This document shows, piece after piece, positions 24,969-33,089 of a stretch of 64,000 nucleotides of DNA (position 1 is the stretch's first letter; every line of letters begins with the position of its first letter). The notes below the pieces were generated by a model. It saw only the letters and a list, made by a program, of their open reading frames with translations, searched no databases and was not told where the DNA came from. Origin of the DNA: PALSA-555 sp963731625 (GTDB taxonomy: Bacteria; Actinomycetota; Acidimicrobiia; IMCC26256; PALSA-555). The translations under genes were made by a program, and so were the position numbers. The stretch is from contig CAVSWH010000001.1 in assembly GCA_963731625.1 (NCBI GenBank), positions 620,001-684,000 on the forward strand. Direction: 5' to 3'.

Positions 24969-25976
24969 TCAGCTCAGCGGGTGCTGCTTGAAGAACGTGG
25001 CGATCATGGACGACGCCTGAACCTGTGACTGCGGTCCGAGGACCCGTGTGATGCTCCGCGGGAGCGGCGGCCCGCCGGGCCAGGTGTGCCCCGCGCCCAC
25101 GATCGTGTAGAGCGACACCACCGCGCCACCCGCGCACCCGTTGTACTGGGTGAGCGTCAGTTGGGGGTTGAGCGTCGTCGTCGTCGGCGTGGCGCCGCAG
25201 GAGTCCTGCGCACCCCACCGCTGGGCCGCAGTCGGCACGCTGTAGGTCCAATAGGCCTGGCCGTTGCCGTTGTACGGGTCGACCGGGTCGGCGGTCCCGT
25301 GAAAGGAGAGGACCGGCACCGGACGCGTCGCCGGGCAGGGCGACGGCAGCCGCAGGCCGCTCACCGGCGCGATCGCGGCGACGCGGGCCCAGAGGTCACA
25401 GCCGAGCTGGCTGGTCAGCCGCGCACCACCGGAGAACCCGGTCACGTCGATGCGCGAGGCGTCCACGCAGTAGTGCTGCTCCAGGTAGGTGATCGTCTGC
25501 GAGATGAACGAGACGTCGTTCGCCGATCCAGCGGGGACGGGCTTGCCGCCGAACAAGGGGACGCCCGGAATGTTCCAGTCGTAACCGGAGCCCGAGCGGA
25601 TCGCGCCCTGCGGGTACGCAACAATGAAGCCGGCGGTGTCCGCCGTCTCGTCCATGCCGCTGAACGCCTCCTGCTGGGCGGCAGTGGAGCCGGTCCCGTG
25701 CAGGTTCAGCACGAGCGACACGGCGGTCTTCCCCGTGTAGAACGACGGCGTGTGCACGATGACCGTCCGATTCCGCCCGGACGCCTTCACGGTCAGGGTG
25801 ACGGTGCGGGGGCCCGCGGAACCGCCGGCGCACGCCTGCGAACTCGCGCCCGCCGCGCCCGCGCCCGTCGCGCCCGCAACGAGACCCGCCGCGGCGAGTG
25901 CGCCAATCGCGACACACGTCGCACGCCGACGAACGGGACCGCCCCACCGCCGACCCAACTCGGCGCTCGCCACCAT
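24969..25976 (-). CDS. Secreted alpha/beta-hydrolase, PHB depolymerase/LpqC-like esterase
   Basis: A 335-residue exported esterase. A Sec signal peptide (RRR, then a hydrophobic core about residues 20-37 ending GAGAAGA) leads to a mature protein with six or more Cys, likely disulfide bonded. The catalytic triad can be placed as S182 in GFSGGA, D230 in HGTADPVDPY and H297 in GAGHTWPGG; HGTGS forms the oxyanion region. Family members cleave poly(3-hydroxybutyrate) oligomers, feruloyl esters or acetylxylan. The start ATG has a GAAGGAG site 8-12 nt upstream. Confidence 0.88.
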   Translation of the reverse strand: MVASAELGRRWGGPVRRRATCVAIGALAAAGLVAGATGAGAAGASSQACAGGSAGPRTVTLTVKASGRNRTVIVHTPSFYTGKTAVSLVLNLHGTGSTAAQQEAFSGMDETADTAGFIVAYPQGAIRSGSGYDWNIPGVPLFGGKPVPAGSANDVSFISQTITYLEQHYCVDASRIDVTGFSGGARLTSQLGCDLWARVAAIAPVSGLRLPSPCPATRPVPVLSFHGTADPVDPYNGNGQAYWTYSVPTAAQRWGAQDSCGATPTTTTLNPQLTLTQYNGCAGGAVVSLYTIVGAGHTWPGGPPLPRSITRVLGPQSQVQASSMIATFFKQHPLS

Positions 25977-26290
25977 GGCGGTCTGACTCCTTCTCGCCCG
26001 TCGACACCGCGGCGAGGCACCTTTGCACGAATCGGCGGCGGTGCGGCGTCAGCCGGAGGCGTCGCGGGTGTCCAACTCAAGGTTGCGAGCGACGCGGGCC
26101 ACGAGGGCGTCCACGCTGCGTGTTCCTTCAACCACCTATGCGGATCCGACGCGGGCAACTGGCCGCGTGCTGCTTACGCAATGCGCCCTGGCGGGACCCG
26201 ACGACAGTCACGAGGAGTTCTGGACCGCCGGCGCGAACGCGTCGTGACGACGCTGACCCCCAGTATCTGCGCGTTGAGCTGTGTGGACGG
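25977..26290. other. Intergenic stretch without recognisable gene
   Basis: Between the divergent-side start of the esterase gene and the end of nrdJ there are about 314 bases. Short open frames exist on both strands, but none has a ribosome-binding site, a plausible -10/start arrangement or recognisable composition. The first ~30 bases hold the esterase ribosome-binding site. No tRNA, riboswitch or strong hairpin was seen. Confidence 0.5.
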
Positions 26291-29200
26291 CTACGAGCAG
26301 CCGCTGGTGGCGCCACAGCTGGGGCAAGCGTGGCACGAGCCGGCGCGCTGCATGATGTCGCCGCACACATAGCAGAGGACGACCTCAGCAGTACGCCTGG
26401 ACGGCGCACGGGTACTCGTCTCGGTTGGCGCGGCCTCAAGCGCTGCCGATGGCGCACGGTCCTCGGGAGGCAGCACGTCGAATGCAGCCTCGTTGGGCGT
26501 CACCGCCTCCTCCACCCCGGGGAGGGTCGGCTGCAGGCGTTCGGCCACGGTGAAGATCCCCAGGTCGGTGCGCTCCTCCATCGTCAGGTACTCGACGGCG
26601 AGGCGTCGGAAGATGTAGTCGACCAGGCTCGTTGCAATCCGGATCTCCGGGTCGTCCGTGATGCCGGCGGGCTCGAAGCGCATGTTGGTGAACATCTCGA
26701 CGAACGCACGTAGTGGCACGCCGTACTGGAGCCCGTGGCTCACCGAGATCGCGAAGGCGTCCATAATCCCGGCGAGCGTGGAGCCCTGCTTCGCGACCTT
26801 GAGGAACACCTCACCAGGCCGACCGTCCTCGAACTCGCCGACCGTCGCGTAGCCGTGGCAGTCCGCGACCCGGAACGAGAAGGTCTTCGAGGCGCGCGTC
26901 CGCGGGAGCTTCTGGCGCACGGGGCTCTGGACGATGACGTGCTCGACCACACGCTCGACCTGCTGTGTCAGCGCGTTCGACTCCTCGCTGTCCTCGGCCG
27001 CCGACCCCTTCTTCTGGGTTGCGAGCGGCTGGCCGACCTTGCAGTTGTCCCGATAGAGGGCGATCGCCTTGATGCCGAGCTTCCACGAGTCGAGGTAGAG
27101 CTGCTCCACCTCCTCGACCGTGGCCGACTCGGGCATGTTCGCCGTCTTCGAGATCGCGCCGCTGATGAACGGCTGCACCGCCGCCATCATCTTCACGTGA
27201 CCCATGTAGTGGATCGTGTTGTCGCCCATCGAGCAGGCGAACACCGGCAGATGCTCGTCCTTGAACCCCGGCGCACCCAGGATCGACTTGTGCTCGTCGA
27301 TGTGACCGATGATCGCCGCGGCCTGCTCCTCCGAGTAGCCGAGGTGGCCGAGGGCGCGAGGGATCGTCTGGTTGACGATGAACATCGTGCCGCCACCGAC
27401 GAGCTTCTTGGCCTTCGTCAGCGCGAGGTCAGGCTCGATCCCCGTCGTGTCGCAGTCCAGCGCGAGGCCGATCGTCCCGGTCGGTGCGATGACGACCGCC
27501 TGCGAGTTCCGCACGCCGTGCCCCTCGGCAACGTCAACCGCGTCGTCCCACGCTTGTTGTGCCGCGGTGAGCAGGTCGATGGGCACGAGGTCCTCGTCGA
27601 TTTTGGCGACTTCGGCCCGGTGCATCCGCAGCACGTTGACCATCGGTTCCGCGTTCTCGGCGAATCCAGCGAACGGACCCATGCGGCGGGCCGTGCGCGC
27701 GCTTGTGGCGTAGGCGTGGCCGGTCATGAGCGCGGTGATCGTCCCCGCCCAGGCCCGCCCCTCCTGTGAGTCGTACGGGAGGCCCTGCGCCATCAAGAGC
27801 GCGCCGAGGTTCGCGTAGCCGAGACCGAGCTGACGGAACCGGCGGGTCGTCTCGGCGATCTTCTCGGTCGGGTAGTCGGCGTTGCCGACGAGGATCTCCT
27901 GGGCGGTGAACACCACCTCGACCGTCCGCTGGAAGGCCTCGACGTCGAAGGTCCCGTCGTCGTCGAGGTACTTCAGCAGGTTGATGCTCGCGAGGTTGCA
28001 CGCCGAATTGTCCAAACTCATATATTCCGAGCAGTTTCGAACAATTGTCCCATTCACTATGTAACTGTGGTTCCGCGGCTCGCTCAGGTTGTAAGTGAGT
28101 TCGACGCCGTCGTCGCGTCGCTCGACAAGGCGGACGTGTTCGTCCCGGACTGCGAAGTGATGATCGGCGACGCATCGAGCGAGCTTCGCCGCCTTCGATG
28201 GGATCGAGAAACCGATGGACTCAGCGAACCGCTCGATCGATCGGCTTGCGATCCGAAGGTCGAACATCGGGCTCGACGTGTACTCGACGTGCGAGCCATC
28301 CTTGCGCTCGTAGGCGAACTTCGGCCGTGTCGGCTTCGGCATCTCGTAGATCCGGGAGAAGACGCCGAACGTCGTGAGCAGGCGCTGGACGCCCCGGAGC
28401 AGGTCGTCGGATGCCGAGCCGAGCCCGACGTACCGATAGGTACGACCGTTGTAGACGCAGCCGTCGGCGTCGAACAGACCTTGAAGGAACGCAGCGACGA
28501 CCTCGGTCGGGGCCCCGTAAATCGCGTGTGGCACCGTCTTTCGCGGGGCACGTTCGCGGCTGACGCCAAGCGCTTCGACCATGTCGCGGATCGCGCGCCG
28601 TCCAGTGCGCAGCTGGAGTGTTCCGTTCGCCTGCTGCGATGGCTTCACCAGTGTTCCGGTTATCGACGCCAAGAAGGCACGGTGTGCGGGCACTACGTGC
28701 TCCTGCTCCTCGTCACCGCCATACACCGTGACCGCGATGTCGTCGGTGACGCAGCCGTCGCCAATGAGCCAGCCGAGGTAGTGCCCAAGCTCGGGGCTCC
28801 ACTTCTCCGGCAGCCGCATGCCGTGTCGCTCGCCCCGTCTCCGAACGAGCCCGGCCTCAAGCGCTGCGGATGGAAGGCGCCAGTCGGCGTTGGTGGCCGG
28901 GGCGGGAAGGTCGAGCACCTTCACCCGATCGTCCGGAGTGAGCTCGGACGCGGCGACGTAGCCACGGTTCGTGGTGAAGAGGGCGTGGTTGGGGGTGCAG
29001 CGCAGCTGGGCGCCGTTCGAGAACGTGAGCTTCACGATCTCGTTCAAGCCCGTGAGCATGACGGCGTCGGGGCGCGTCACCTCGAGGCGGTGAGCCGGCG
29101 CCTCGGGGTTCGTGACGTCGTGCGTGTAGACCCCGAACGACTCGCCGGCCTCGGTCAGCCGGACCAGGTCACCGAAGCGCAGCAGCCCTCGGTCCGTGTG

Positions 29201-30283
29201 GACGAACTCGCTCGCGGGGAAGCACGGGTTGCTGGCCGTGATGCGCCCCGAGTTGGGGACGGTGTGCCAGCGGTTGATCGTGGTGTCGTACTGCATGCCG
29301 GGGTCGGCGCACTCCCAGGCGGCCTCGGCGATCTGGTGCATGAGGTCGCGCGCCCGGACGGTCTTGAGGACCTCGCCGGTGATGACGGCGACAAGGTCCC
29401 AGTCGCGGTCCTCCTCGACGGCGCGCATGAACTCGTCGGTGACGCGCACCGAGTTGTTGGCGTTCTGGTACTGGATGGAGTGGGAGTCGATGCCGTCGAG
29501 GTCCATGTCGAACCCGGCGTCACGGAGAGCTCGCGCCTTGCGCTCCTCCCGCGCCTTGCACCAGATGAACTCCTCGATGTCGGGGTGGTCGGAGTTGAGC
29601 ACGACCATCTTGGCGGCGCGGCGGGTCTTGCCGCCGGACTTGATCGTCCCAGCGGACGCGTCGGCGCCGCGCATGAAGCTGACCGGGCCGCTCGCGGTGC
29701 CACCGCCGGCAAGCTTCTCCTGGGAGGACCGGATGTTCGACAGGTTGATCCCGGAGCCCGACCCGCCCTTGAAGATGGTGCCTTCCTCGCGGTACCAGTT
29801 CAGGATCCCGTCCATCGTGTCCTCGACGGAGAGGATGAAGCACGCCGAGCCCTGGTTGGGGACACCCTCGACGCCGATGTTGAACCAGACCGGGCTGTTG
29901 AAGGCGGCGCGCTGGTGCACGAGGATGTGCTTCAGCTCGTTGCGGAACGCGGCGCCTTCCTCGTCGTCGACGAAGTAGCCGTCGCGCACGCCCCACGCGG
30001 TGATCGTGTCGACGATGCGGTCGATGACCTGCCGGAGCGACTGCTCGCGGCCGGGGGTCCCGAGGGTGCCTCGGAAGTACTTCTGGGCGACGATGTTCGT
30101 GGCGTTCTGCGACCAGGTGACCGGAAACTCGACGTCCGCCTGGAAGAAGGCGTCGGTGCCGTCCTTGTAGTTCGGGATCCGGGCGTCGCGGCGCTCCCAC
30201 TCCACGCTGTCGTAGGGGTGCTCCCCGGGCTCGGTGAAATACCGGCGGATTCCGATCCCGATCTGCTCCGGCGCGATGGCCAT
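26291..30283 (-). CDS. nrdJ: Vitamin B12-dependent ribonucleotide reductase, intein-containing precursor
   Basis: Class II reductase that makes deoxyribonucleotides using adenosylcobalamin, independent of oxygen. The 1330-residue precursor contains a 397-residue intein (residues 354-750); the spliced product is 933 residues, normal for the long actinobacterial NrdJ. The junction reads ITASNP|CSEYMSLDNSACNL, so the first extein residue after the intein is the thiyl-radical cysteine. The C-terminus carries CYVCGD and CPSCGATSGC, a zinc-ribbon-like cysteine cluster that includes the reducing cysteines. ATG 30283 is preceded by GGGAGG. Two NrdR-box-like sites lie upstream, and nrdR follows that region on the same strand. 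Confidence 0.97.
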   Translation of the reverse strand: MAIAPEQIGIGIRRYFTEPGEHPYDSVEWERRDARIPNYKDGTDAFFQADVEFPVTWSQNATNIVAQKYFRGTLGTPGREQSLRQVIDRIVDTITAWGVRDGYFVDDEEGAAFRNELKHILVHQRAAFNSPVWFNIGVEGVPNQGSACFILSVEDTMDGILNWYREEGTIFKGGSGSGINLSNIRSSQEKLAGGGTASGPVSFMRGADASAGTIKSGGKTRRAAKMVVLNSDHPDIEEFIWCKAREERKARALRDAGFDMDLDGIDSHSIQYQNANNSVRVTDEFMRAVEEDRDWDLVAVITGEVLKTVRARDLMHQIAEAAWECADPGMQYDTTINRWHTVPNSGRITASNPCFPASEFVHTDRGLLRFGDLVRLTEAGESFGVYTHDVTNPEAPAHRLEVTRPDAVMLTGLNEIVKLTFSNGAQLRCTPNHALFTTNRGYVAASELTPDDRVKVLDLPAPATNADWRLPSAALEAGLVRRRGERHGMRLPEKWSPELGHYLGWLIGDGCVTDDIAVTVYGGDEEQEHVVPAHRAFLASITGTLVKPSQQANGTLQLRTGRRAIRDMVEALGVSRERAPRKTVPHAIYGAPTEVVAAFLQGLFDADGCVYNGRTYRYVGLGSASDDLLRGVQRLLTTFGVFSRIYEMPKPTRPKFAYERKDGSHVEYTSSPMFDLRIASRSIERFAESIGFSIPSKAAKLARCVADHHFAVRDEHVRLVERRDDGVELTYNLSEPRNHSYIVNGTIVRNCSEYMSLDNSACNLASINLLKYLDDDGTFDVEAFQRTVEVVFTAQEILVGNADYPTEKIAETTRRFRQLGLGYANLGALLMAQGLPYDSQEGRAWAGTITALMTGHAYATSARTARRMGPFAGFAENAEPMVNVLRMHRAEVAKIDEDLVPIDLLTAAQQAWDDAVDVAEGHGVRNSQAVVIAPTGTIGLALDCDTTGIEPDLALTKAKKLVGGGTMFIVNQTIPRALGHLGYSEEQAAAIIGHIDEHKSILGAPGFKDEHLPVFACSMGDNTIHYMGHVKMMAAVQPFISGAISKTANMPESATVEEVEQLYLDSWKLGIKAIALYRDNCKVGQPLATQKKGSAAEDSEESNALTQQVERVVEHVIVQSPVRQKLPRTRASKTFSFRVADCHGYATVGEFEDGRPGEVFLKVAKQGSTLAGIMDAFAISVSHGLQYGVPLRAFVEMFTNMRFEPAGITDDPEIRIATSLVDYIFRRLAVEYLTMEERTDLGIFTVAERLQPTLPGVEEAVTPNEAAFDVLPPEDRAPSAALEAAPTETSTRAPSRRTAEVVLCYVCGDIMQRAGSCHACPSCGATSGCS
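28034..29224 (-). mobile_element. LAGLIDADG intein inserted in nrdJ
   Basis: A 397-residue self-splicing element. Block A starts with Cys1 (CFPASEFVHTDRGLLRFGDL), block B has T77-P-N-H80, and block F reads NLSEPRNHSYIVNG. The homing endonuclease motifs are LGWLIGDGC (about 150-158) and LQGLFDADGC (247-256). It ends IVRN before Cys+1: Asn397 is present but the usual penultimate His is Arg396. DNA at its 3' end is less GC-rich than the flanks. The site (ASNP|CSE) is a conserved active-site position used by RNR inteins in general. Confidence 0.95.
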
Positions 30284-30334
30284 GCCGCTGACCTCCCCCT
30301 CCGTGTGTTCGTGAGCGCTCCAGAGCGTCTACAC

Positions 30335-30379
30335 CACCATATGTTGTGGTCTGGGTGGCTCTGGGCACGAGATGCAGGG
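30335..30379 (-). promoter_or_regulatory. Pair of NrdR-box-like sites upstream of nrdJ
   Basis: CACCATATGTTGTG (30335-30348) agrees with the NrdR-box pattern CAC-N-ATAT-N-TAGTG at about 11 of 14 positions. A weaker match, CACGAGATGCAGGG (30366-30379, about 9 of 14), begins exactly 31 bp further on. NrdR boxes usually occur as pairs about three helical turns apart, which supports both. Confidence 0.6.
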
Positions 30380-30429
30380 TGAATTACAGCACTGCAACTC
30401 GTCGGCGTCAACCGCCGATCGAGGCCCGA

Positions 30430-30915
30430 TCAGCGGGCCGCGCGGCCCCGGACCCGCTTGGGCTCGGTGGTCTTGCGGAGCTCGAGGGCGGCCCGCTCGA
30501 AGTCAGCCGGCGACTCGAAGCCTTGGTACACGGAGGCGAATCGGAGGTACGAGACGGGGTCCAGCGCCCGCAGGCGCTCGAGGACGGCGAGGCCGAGGCG
30601 GTCGCTGGCCACCTCGGCGCCGGCGGCTCGTGCCTCCTCCTCGATATCGGCGGCGAGGGCCTCGACGGCGCCGCGGTCGACGGGGCTCCCGGCGACCGCT
30701 CGCTCGATCCCGCCCTCGAGCTTGCGGCGCTCGAACGGCTCGCGCTGCCCGGAACGCTTGACGACCATGAGCGGCAGCTCGACGATCCGCTCCTGCGTCG
30801 TGAACCGTCGGCCGCAGGCGAGGCACTCGCGCCGACGCCGGACCGCCGCGCCTTCGTCGCCTGGGCGGGAGTCGACGACCTTGTCGTCGTCGGCCTGGCA
30901 GAACGGGCAGCGCAT
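30430..30915 (-). CDS. nrdR: Transcriptional repressor NrdR
   Basis: A 161-residue regulator of ribonucleotide reductase genes. The N-terminal zinc ribbon has Cys3, Cys6, Cys31 and Cys34 (MRCPFC and CLACGRRF), followed by an ATP-cone (about 47-137) that senses ATP and dATP. The ATG at 30915 gives the canonical MRCPFC start; a GTG 21 bases upstream is open but would add residues not found in the family. It lies between the LysM gene and nrdJ on the same strand, an order shared with other actinobacteria. The nrdJ upstream region contains two sites it could bind. Confidence 0.96.
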   Translation of the reverse strand: MRCPFCQADDDKVVDSRPGDEGAAVRRRRECLACGRRFTTQERIVELPLMVVKRSGQREPFERRKLEGGIERAVAGSPVDRGAVEALAADIEEEARAAGAEVASDRLGLAVLERLRALDPVSYLRFASVYQGFESPADFERAALELRKTTEPKRVRGRAAR

Positions 30916-30963
30916 GCCGTCACGGTATCCGGCCACCTCCCGAGGGGACGGGCGAGACTCGGA

Positions 30964-31383
30964 TCAGGCCGGGGCGCGCAGGGTCTCGCCGGGCTGTAGC
31001 TGGGCTGAGCCGTTCAGCGTGACGAGCTCGTCGACGACCGGGCGCGGATCGGCGCCGGGATCGATCCGCTCGGCGATGGCCCACAGCGTGTCGCCGGGAC
31101 GGACGACGATGGTGCGGGACGACACGAGGGTCGGGCTGCGCCCGGGAGCTCCGAGGGGAGAGCCCCCGAGCGCGGCGCCCGCCTGCCCCGCCACGACCAC
31201 GGCGCCCAGTGCCAGCGCCGCGAGGACGATGCGCCGACGTCGGTGAGCCGTGGGGGATGTCCGGCGACCGCGTGGGGTGGCAGCACGCGTCCCGTGCCGG
31301 TGCGTGGGTGCGATCACCGGGAGCGGGGAGCCGGGGATAGTCGTGACGGTGGCCATATCTGCTCGAGTCGTTGGGTGGGTCAT
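30964..31383 (-). CDS. Membrane-anchored LysM protein, probable SOS cell-division suppressor (ChiZ/YneA-like)
   Basis: A 139-residue protein with a basic cytoplasmic head (residues 1-50), one transmembrane helix (about 51-73) and a C-terminal LysM domain (about 90-138, VRPGDTLWAIAERI and LNGSAQLQPGETL) outside the membrane that should bind peptidoglycan. It is divergent from lexA with LexA boxes between, and nrdR follows it: the same arrangement as mycobacterial chiZ and, for the first two genes, Bacillus yneA, which delay division during DNA damage. Function is inferred from layout and domains. ATG 31383 is used; ATG 31356 is possible. A longer open frame would cover the LexA boxes and is rejected. 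Confidence 0.83.
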   Translation of the reverse strand: MTHPTTRADMATVTTIPGSPLPVIAPTHRHGTRAATPRGRRTSPTAHRRRRIVLAALALGAVVVAGQAGAALGGSPLGAPGRSPTLVSSRTIVVRPGDTLWAIAERIDPGADPRPVVDELVTLNGSAQLQPGETLRAPA

Positions 31384-31392
31384 CGCCGGGAG

Positions 31393-31409
31393 CACACCAC
31401 GGTGGTGTG
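31393..31409. repeat. Perfect 8-bp inverted repeat (CACACCAC-G-GTGGTGTG)
   Basis: The repeat is centred at 31401, about 10 bp upstream of the LysM gene's ATG and well apart from the LexA boxes. In the transcript it could fold next to the start codon; in DNA it looks like an operator for a dimeric regulator. Confidence 0.5.
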
Positions 31410-31442
31410 ACACCGACGCCGGTCCAGCGGGGATGGACCCGA

Positions 31443-31522
31443 CCGAACCTGTGTTCGTAGTCAAGTCGAACGCCTGTTCGATGTCAAGGTCGAACAGGTG
31501 TTTGTATCGAACGCGTGCTCGT
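31443..31522. promoter_or_regulatory. Cluster of four LexA (SOS) boxes between lexA and the LysM gene
   Basis: The actinobacterial SOS consensus is TCGAAC-N4-GTTCGA. The site 31466-31481 (TCGAACGCCTGTTCGA) is perfect. 31443-31458 (CCGAACCTGTGTTCGT), 31490-31505 (TCGAACAGGTGTTTGT) and 31507-31522 (TCGAACGCGTGCTCGT) each differ by two bases. Starts are spaced 23, 24 and 17 bp. The last two sit directly before the lexA -10, fitting autorepression, and the set can also control the LysM gene. Confidence 0.9.
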
Positions 31523-31524
31523 GT

Positions 31525-31530
31525 TACCGT
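31525..31530 (+). promoter_or_regulatory. -10 element (TACCGT) for lexA
   Basis: Ends 7 nt before the lexA ATG and begins 2 bp after the last LexA box. Confidence 0.55.
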
Positions 31531-31537
31531 GCGCGCC

Positions 31538-32164
31538 ATGACGGATCTGACCCCCCGCCAACGGCAAGTCCTCGAGTTCATTGATGAGGAGGTCCGGCAG
31601 CGGGGGTACCCGCCGAGCGTCCGGGAGATCGGCGAGGCCGTCGGTCTGTCGTCGAGCTCGACCGTCCACGCTCACCTCGCCGCCCTGCAGGACAAGGGCT
31701 ACATCCGGCGTGACCCCACGAAGCCCCGAGCGCTCGAGCTGCACTTCGAGGCAGAGTCCGGCGCCGCCACCGAGCGACGTCCGGTCCGCCACGTGCCCCT
31801 CGTCGGTGACGTCGCGGCCGGCACCGGCGTGCTGGCCGCCGAGAACATCGAGGAGACCGTCCCGATGCCGGAGGACTTCACCGGCGCAGGGCAGCTCTTC
31901 ATGCTGCGGGTCCGCGGCGAGTCGATGATCGACGCCGGCATCCTCGACGGCGACTACGTCGTCGTACGCCAGCAGCCGACGGCCGAGCCCGGCGAGATCG
32001 TCGTGGCCGGCATCCCCGGCGAGGAGGGGACGGTGAAGACCTTCACGCGCCGTCGCGGCAAGATCGTGCTGCGTCCCGAGAACCCCGCACTCGACGAGAT
32101 GGTCTACGACCCCACTGAGGTGACCATCTACGGCAAGGTCGTCTCGCTCCTCCGCCGCTTCTGA
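31538..32164 (+). CDS. lexA: SOS repressor LexA
   Basis: A 208-residue repressor that is cleaved with the help of RecA after DNA damage. The winged-helix domain covers residues 1-70 (SVREIGEAVGLSSSSTVHAHL is the recognition region). The self-cleavage site is Ala94-Gly95 (DVAAGTG), with catalytic Ser129 (RGESM) and Lys167 (GTVKTF). ATG 31538 is chosen because a -10 hexamer lies 7 nt upstream and the family N-terminus (LTPRQRQVLEFI) follows at once; the longer open frame is an artefact. LexA boxes directly upstream show autoregulation. Confidence 0.98.
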   Translation: MTDLTPRQRQVLEFIDEEVRQRGYPPSVREIGEAVGLSSSSTVHAHLAALQDKGYIRRDPTKPRALELHFEAESGAATERRPVRHVPLVGDVAAGTGVLAAENIEETVPMPEDFTGAGQLFMLRVRGESMIDAGILDGDYVVVRQQPTAEPGEIVVAGIPGEEGTVKTFTRRRGKIVLRPENPALDEMVYDPTEVTIYGKVVSLLRRF

Positions 32165-32185
32165 GCTGCCCGCCGCGGCGTCGTC

Positions 32186-33016
32186 TCAGACGGCGATGCC
32201 GTGCTCGCGGAGGATGTCGTTGAGCTTCGACTTCTCGTGGCGCTCGCCCTCGGCGAGGTGTCGGACCACGAGCAGGCAGGGCAGCCCGAACTCGCCTCCG
32301 GGGTAGCGGCGCGGCCGTGTGGCCTGCATGCCGACGCACCAGTCGGGGACGACGCCGCGACTCAGCTCGTCTCCCGTCTCGGCGTCGATGACGGGGATGG
32401 CGGGGTTGAGCAGCACGCCCTCACCGAGCACACACCCCTTCCCGACGCGGGCGCCCTGCGTGATCATGCTGCGGCTCCCGATCATCGAGTCGTCGCCGAC
32501 GACGACCGGCTTCGCCTGCGCCGGCTCGAGCACGCCGCCGATCCCGACGCCGCCCGAGAGGTGCACCCGGGCACCGATCTGAGCGCACGAACCGACCGTC
32601 GCCCAGGTGTCGACCATCGTCTCGGGGCCGACGTAGGCGCCGATGTTCACGTAGCTCGGCATGAGGATCGAGCCCCGCCCCACGTAGGAGCCCCAGCGGG
32701 CCGACCCGCCGGGGACCACCCGGACGCCGGCGTCCTCGTAGTGGTGCTTGAGCGGGATCTTGTCCGCGTACTCGAATGGCCCGAGCTCGGTCGTCTCCAT
32801 GCGGGACAGCCGAAAGAGCAGCAGGATGGCCTGCTTCAGCCACTCGTGGACGACCACCTCGTCGTCGACGACCTCGGCGACGCGCGCCTCGCCCGCGTCG
32901 AGCAGGTCGATCGCCGCGTGCACGACGTCACGGGCTTCCGTCTCGCGCTTCGTCGAGGACATGAGGTCCTCGCGCGAGTCCCAGAGCTCGGTAACGCGTC
33001 TGGCGAGGTCCTCCAC
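32186..33016 (-). CDS. dapD: 2,3,4,5-tetrahydropyridine-2,6-dicarboxylate N-succinyltransferase
   Basis: Transfers succinyl from succinyl-CoA to tetrahydrodipicolinate in the lysine/DAP pathway. The 276-residue protein has an N-terminal helical part and a left-handed beta-helix of hexapeptide repeats (around residues 105-235, e.g. IGAYVGPETMVDTWATVGSCAQIGARVHLSGGV split over turns). It matches the Proteobacteria-like DapD family in length and layout. Start GTG with a TAGGGT hexamer 8 nt upstream. It is convergent with lexA, and dapC lies 73 bp upstream on the same strand. Confidence 0.94.
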   Translation of the reverse strand: MEDLARRVTELWDSREDLMSSTKRETEARDVVHAAIDLLDAGEARVAEVVDDEVVVHEWLKQAILLLFRLSRMETTELGPFEYADKIPLKHHYEDAGVRVVPGGSARWGSYVGRGSILMPSYVNIGAYVGPETMVDTWATVGSCAQIGARVHLSGGVGIGGVLEPAQAKPVVVGDDSMIGSRSMITQGARVGKGCVLGEGVLLNPAIPVIDAETGDELSRGVVPDWCVGMQATRPRRYPGGEFGLPCLLVVRHLAEGERHEKSKLNDILREHGIAV

Positions 33017-33024
33017 GGGCGCTC

Positions 33025-33030
33025 ACCCTA
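33025..33030 (-). promoter_or_regulatory. -10 element (TAGGGT) for dapD
   Basis: Ends 8 nt before the GTG at 33016, so dapD can be transcribed separately from dapC. Confidence 0.5.
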
Positions 33031-33089
33031 ACGGCTGCTCGCAGCGCCTCTCGGTGACAACGCCGGCGTCGCGGTCCTCACGGCGCTGC

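Noticed and set aside
26023..26247. 74-codon plus-strand open frame in the gap before nrdJ
   Set aside because: No ribosome-binding site, no -10 at a useful distance, no hydrophobic or domain pattern; composition is like a chance frame.
30284..30429. Cobalamin riboswitch upstream of the B12-dependent reductase
   Set aside because: The space is only about 146 bp and no B12-box-like sequence or suitable folded core was seen; NrdR sites explain the region better.
30430..30936. Upstream GTG (30936) as nrdR start
   Set aside because: It would add MAGYRDG before the canonical MRCPFC start, and the GGGAGG there touches the GTG, leaving no spacing.
30964..31581. Longer LysM reading frame starting at 31581
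   Set aside because: It would pass through all LexA boxes and the lexA promoter, and the added residues have no family likeness.
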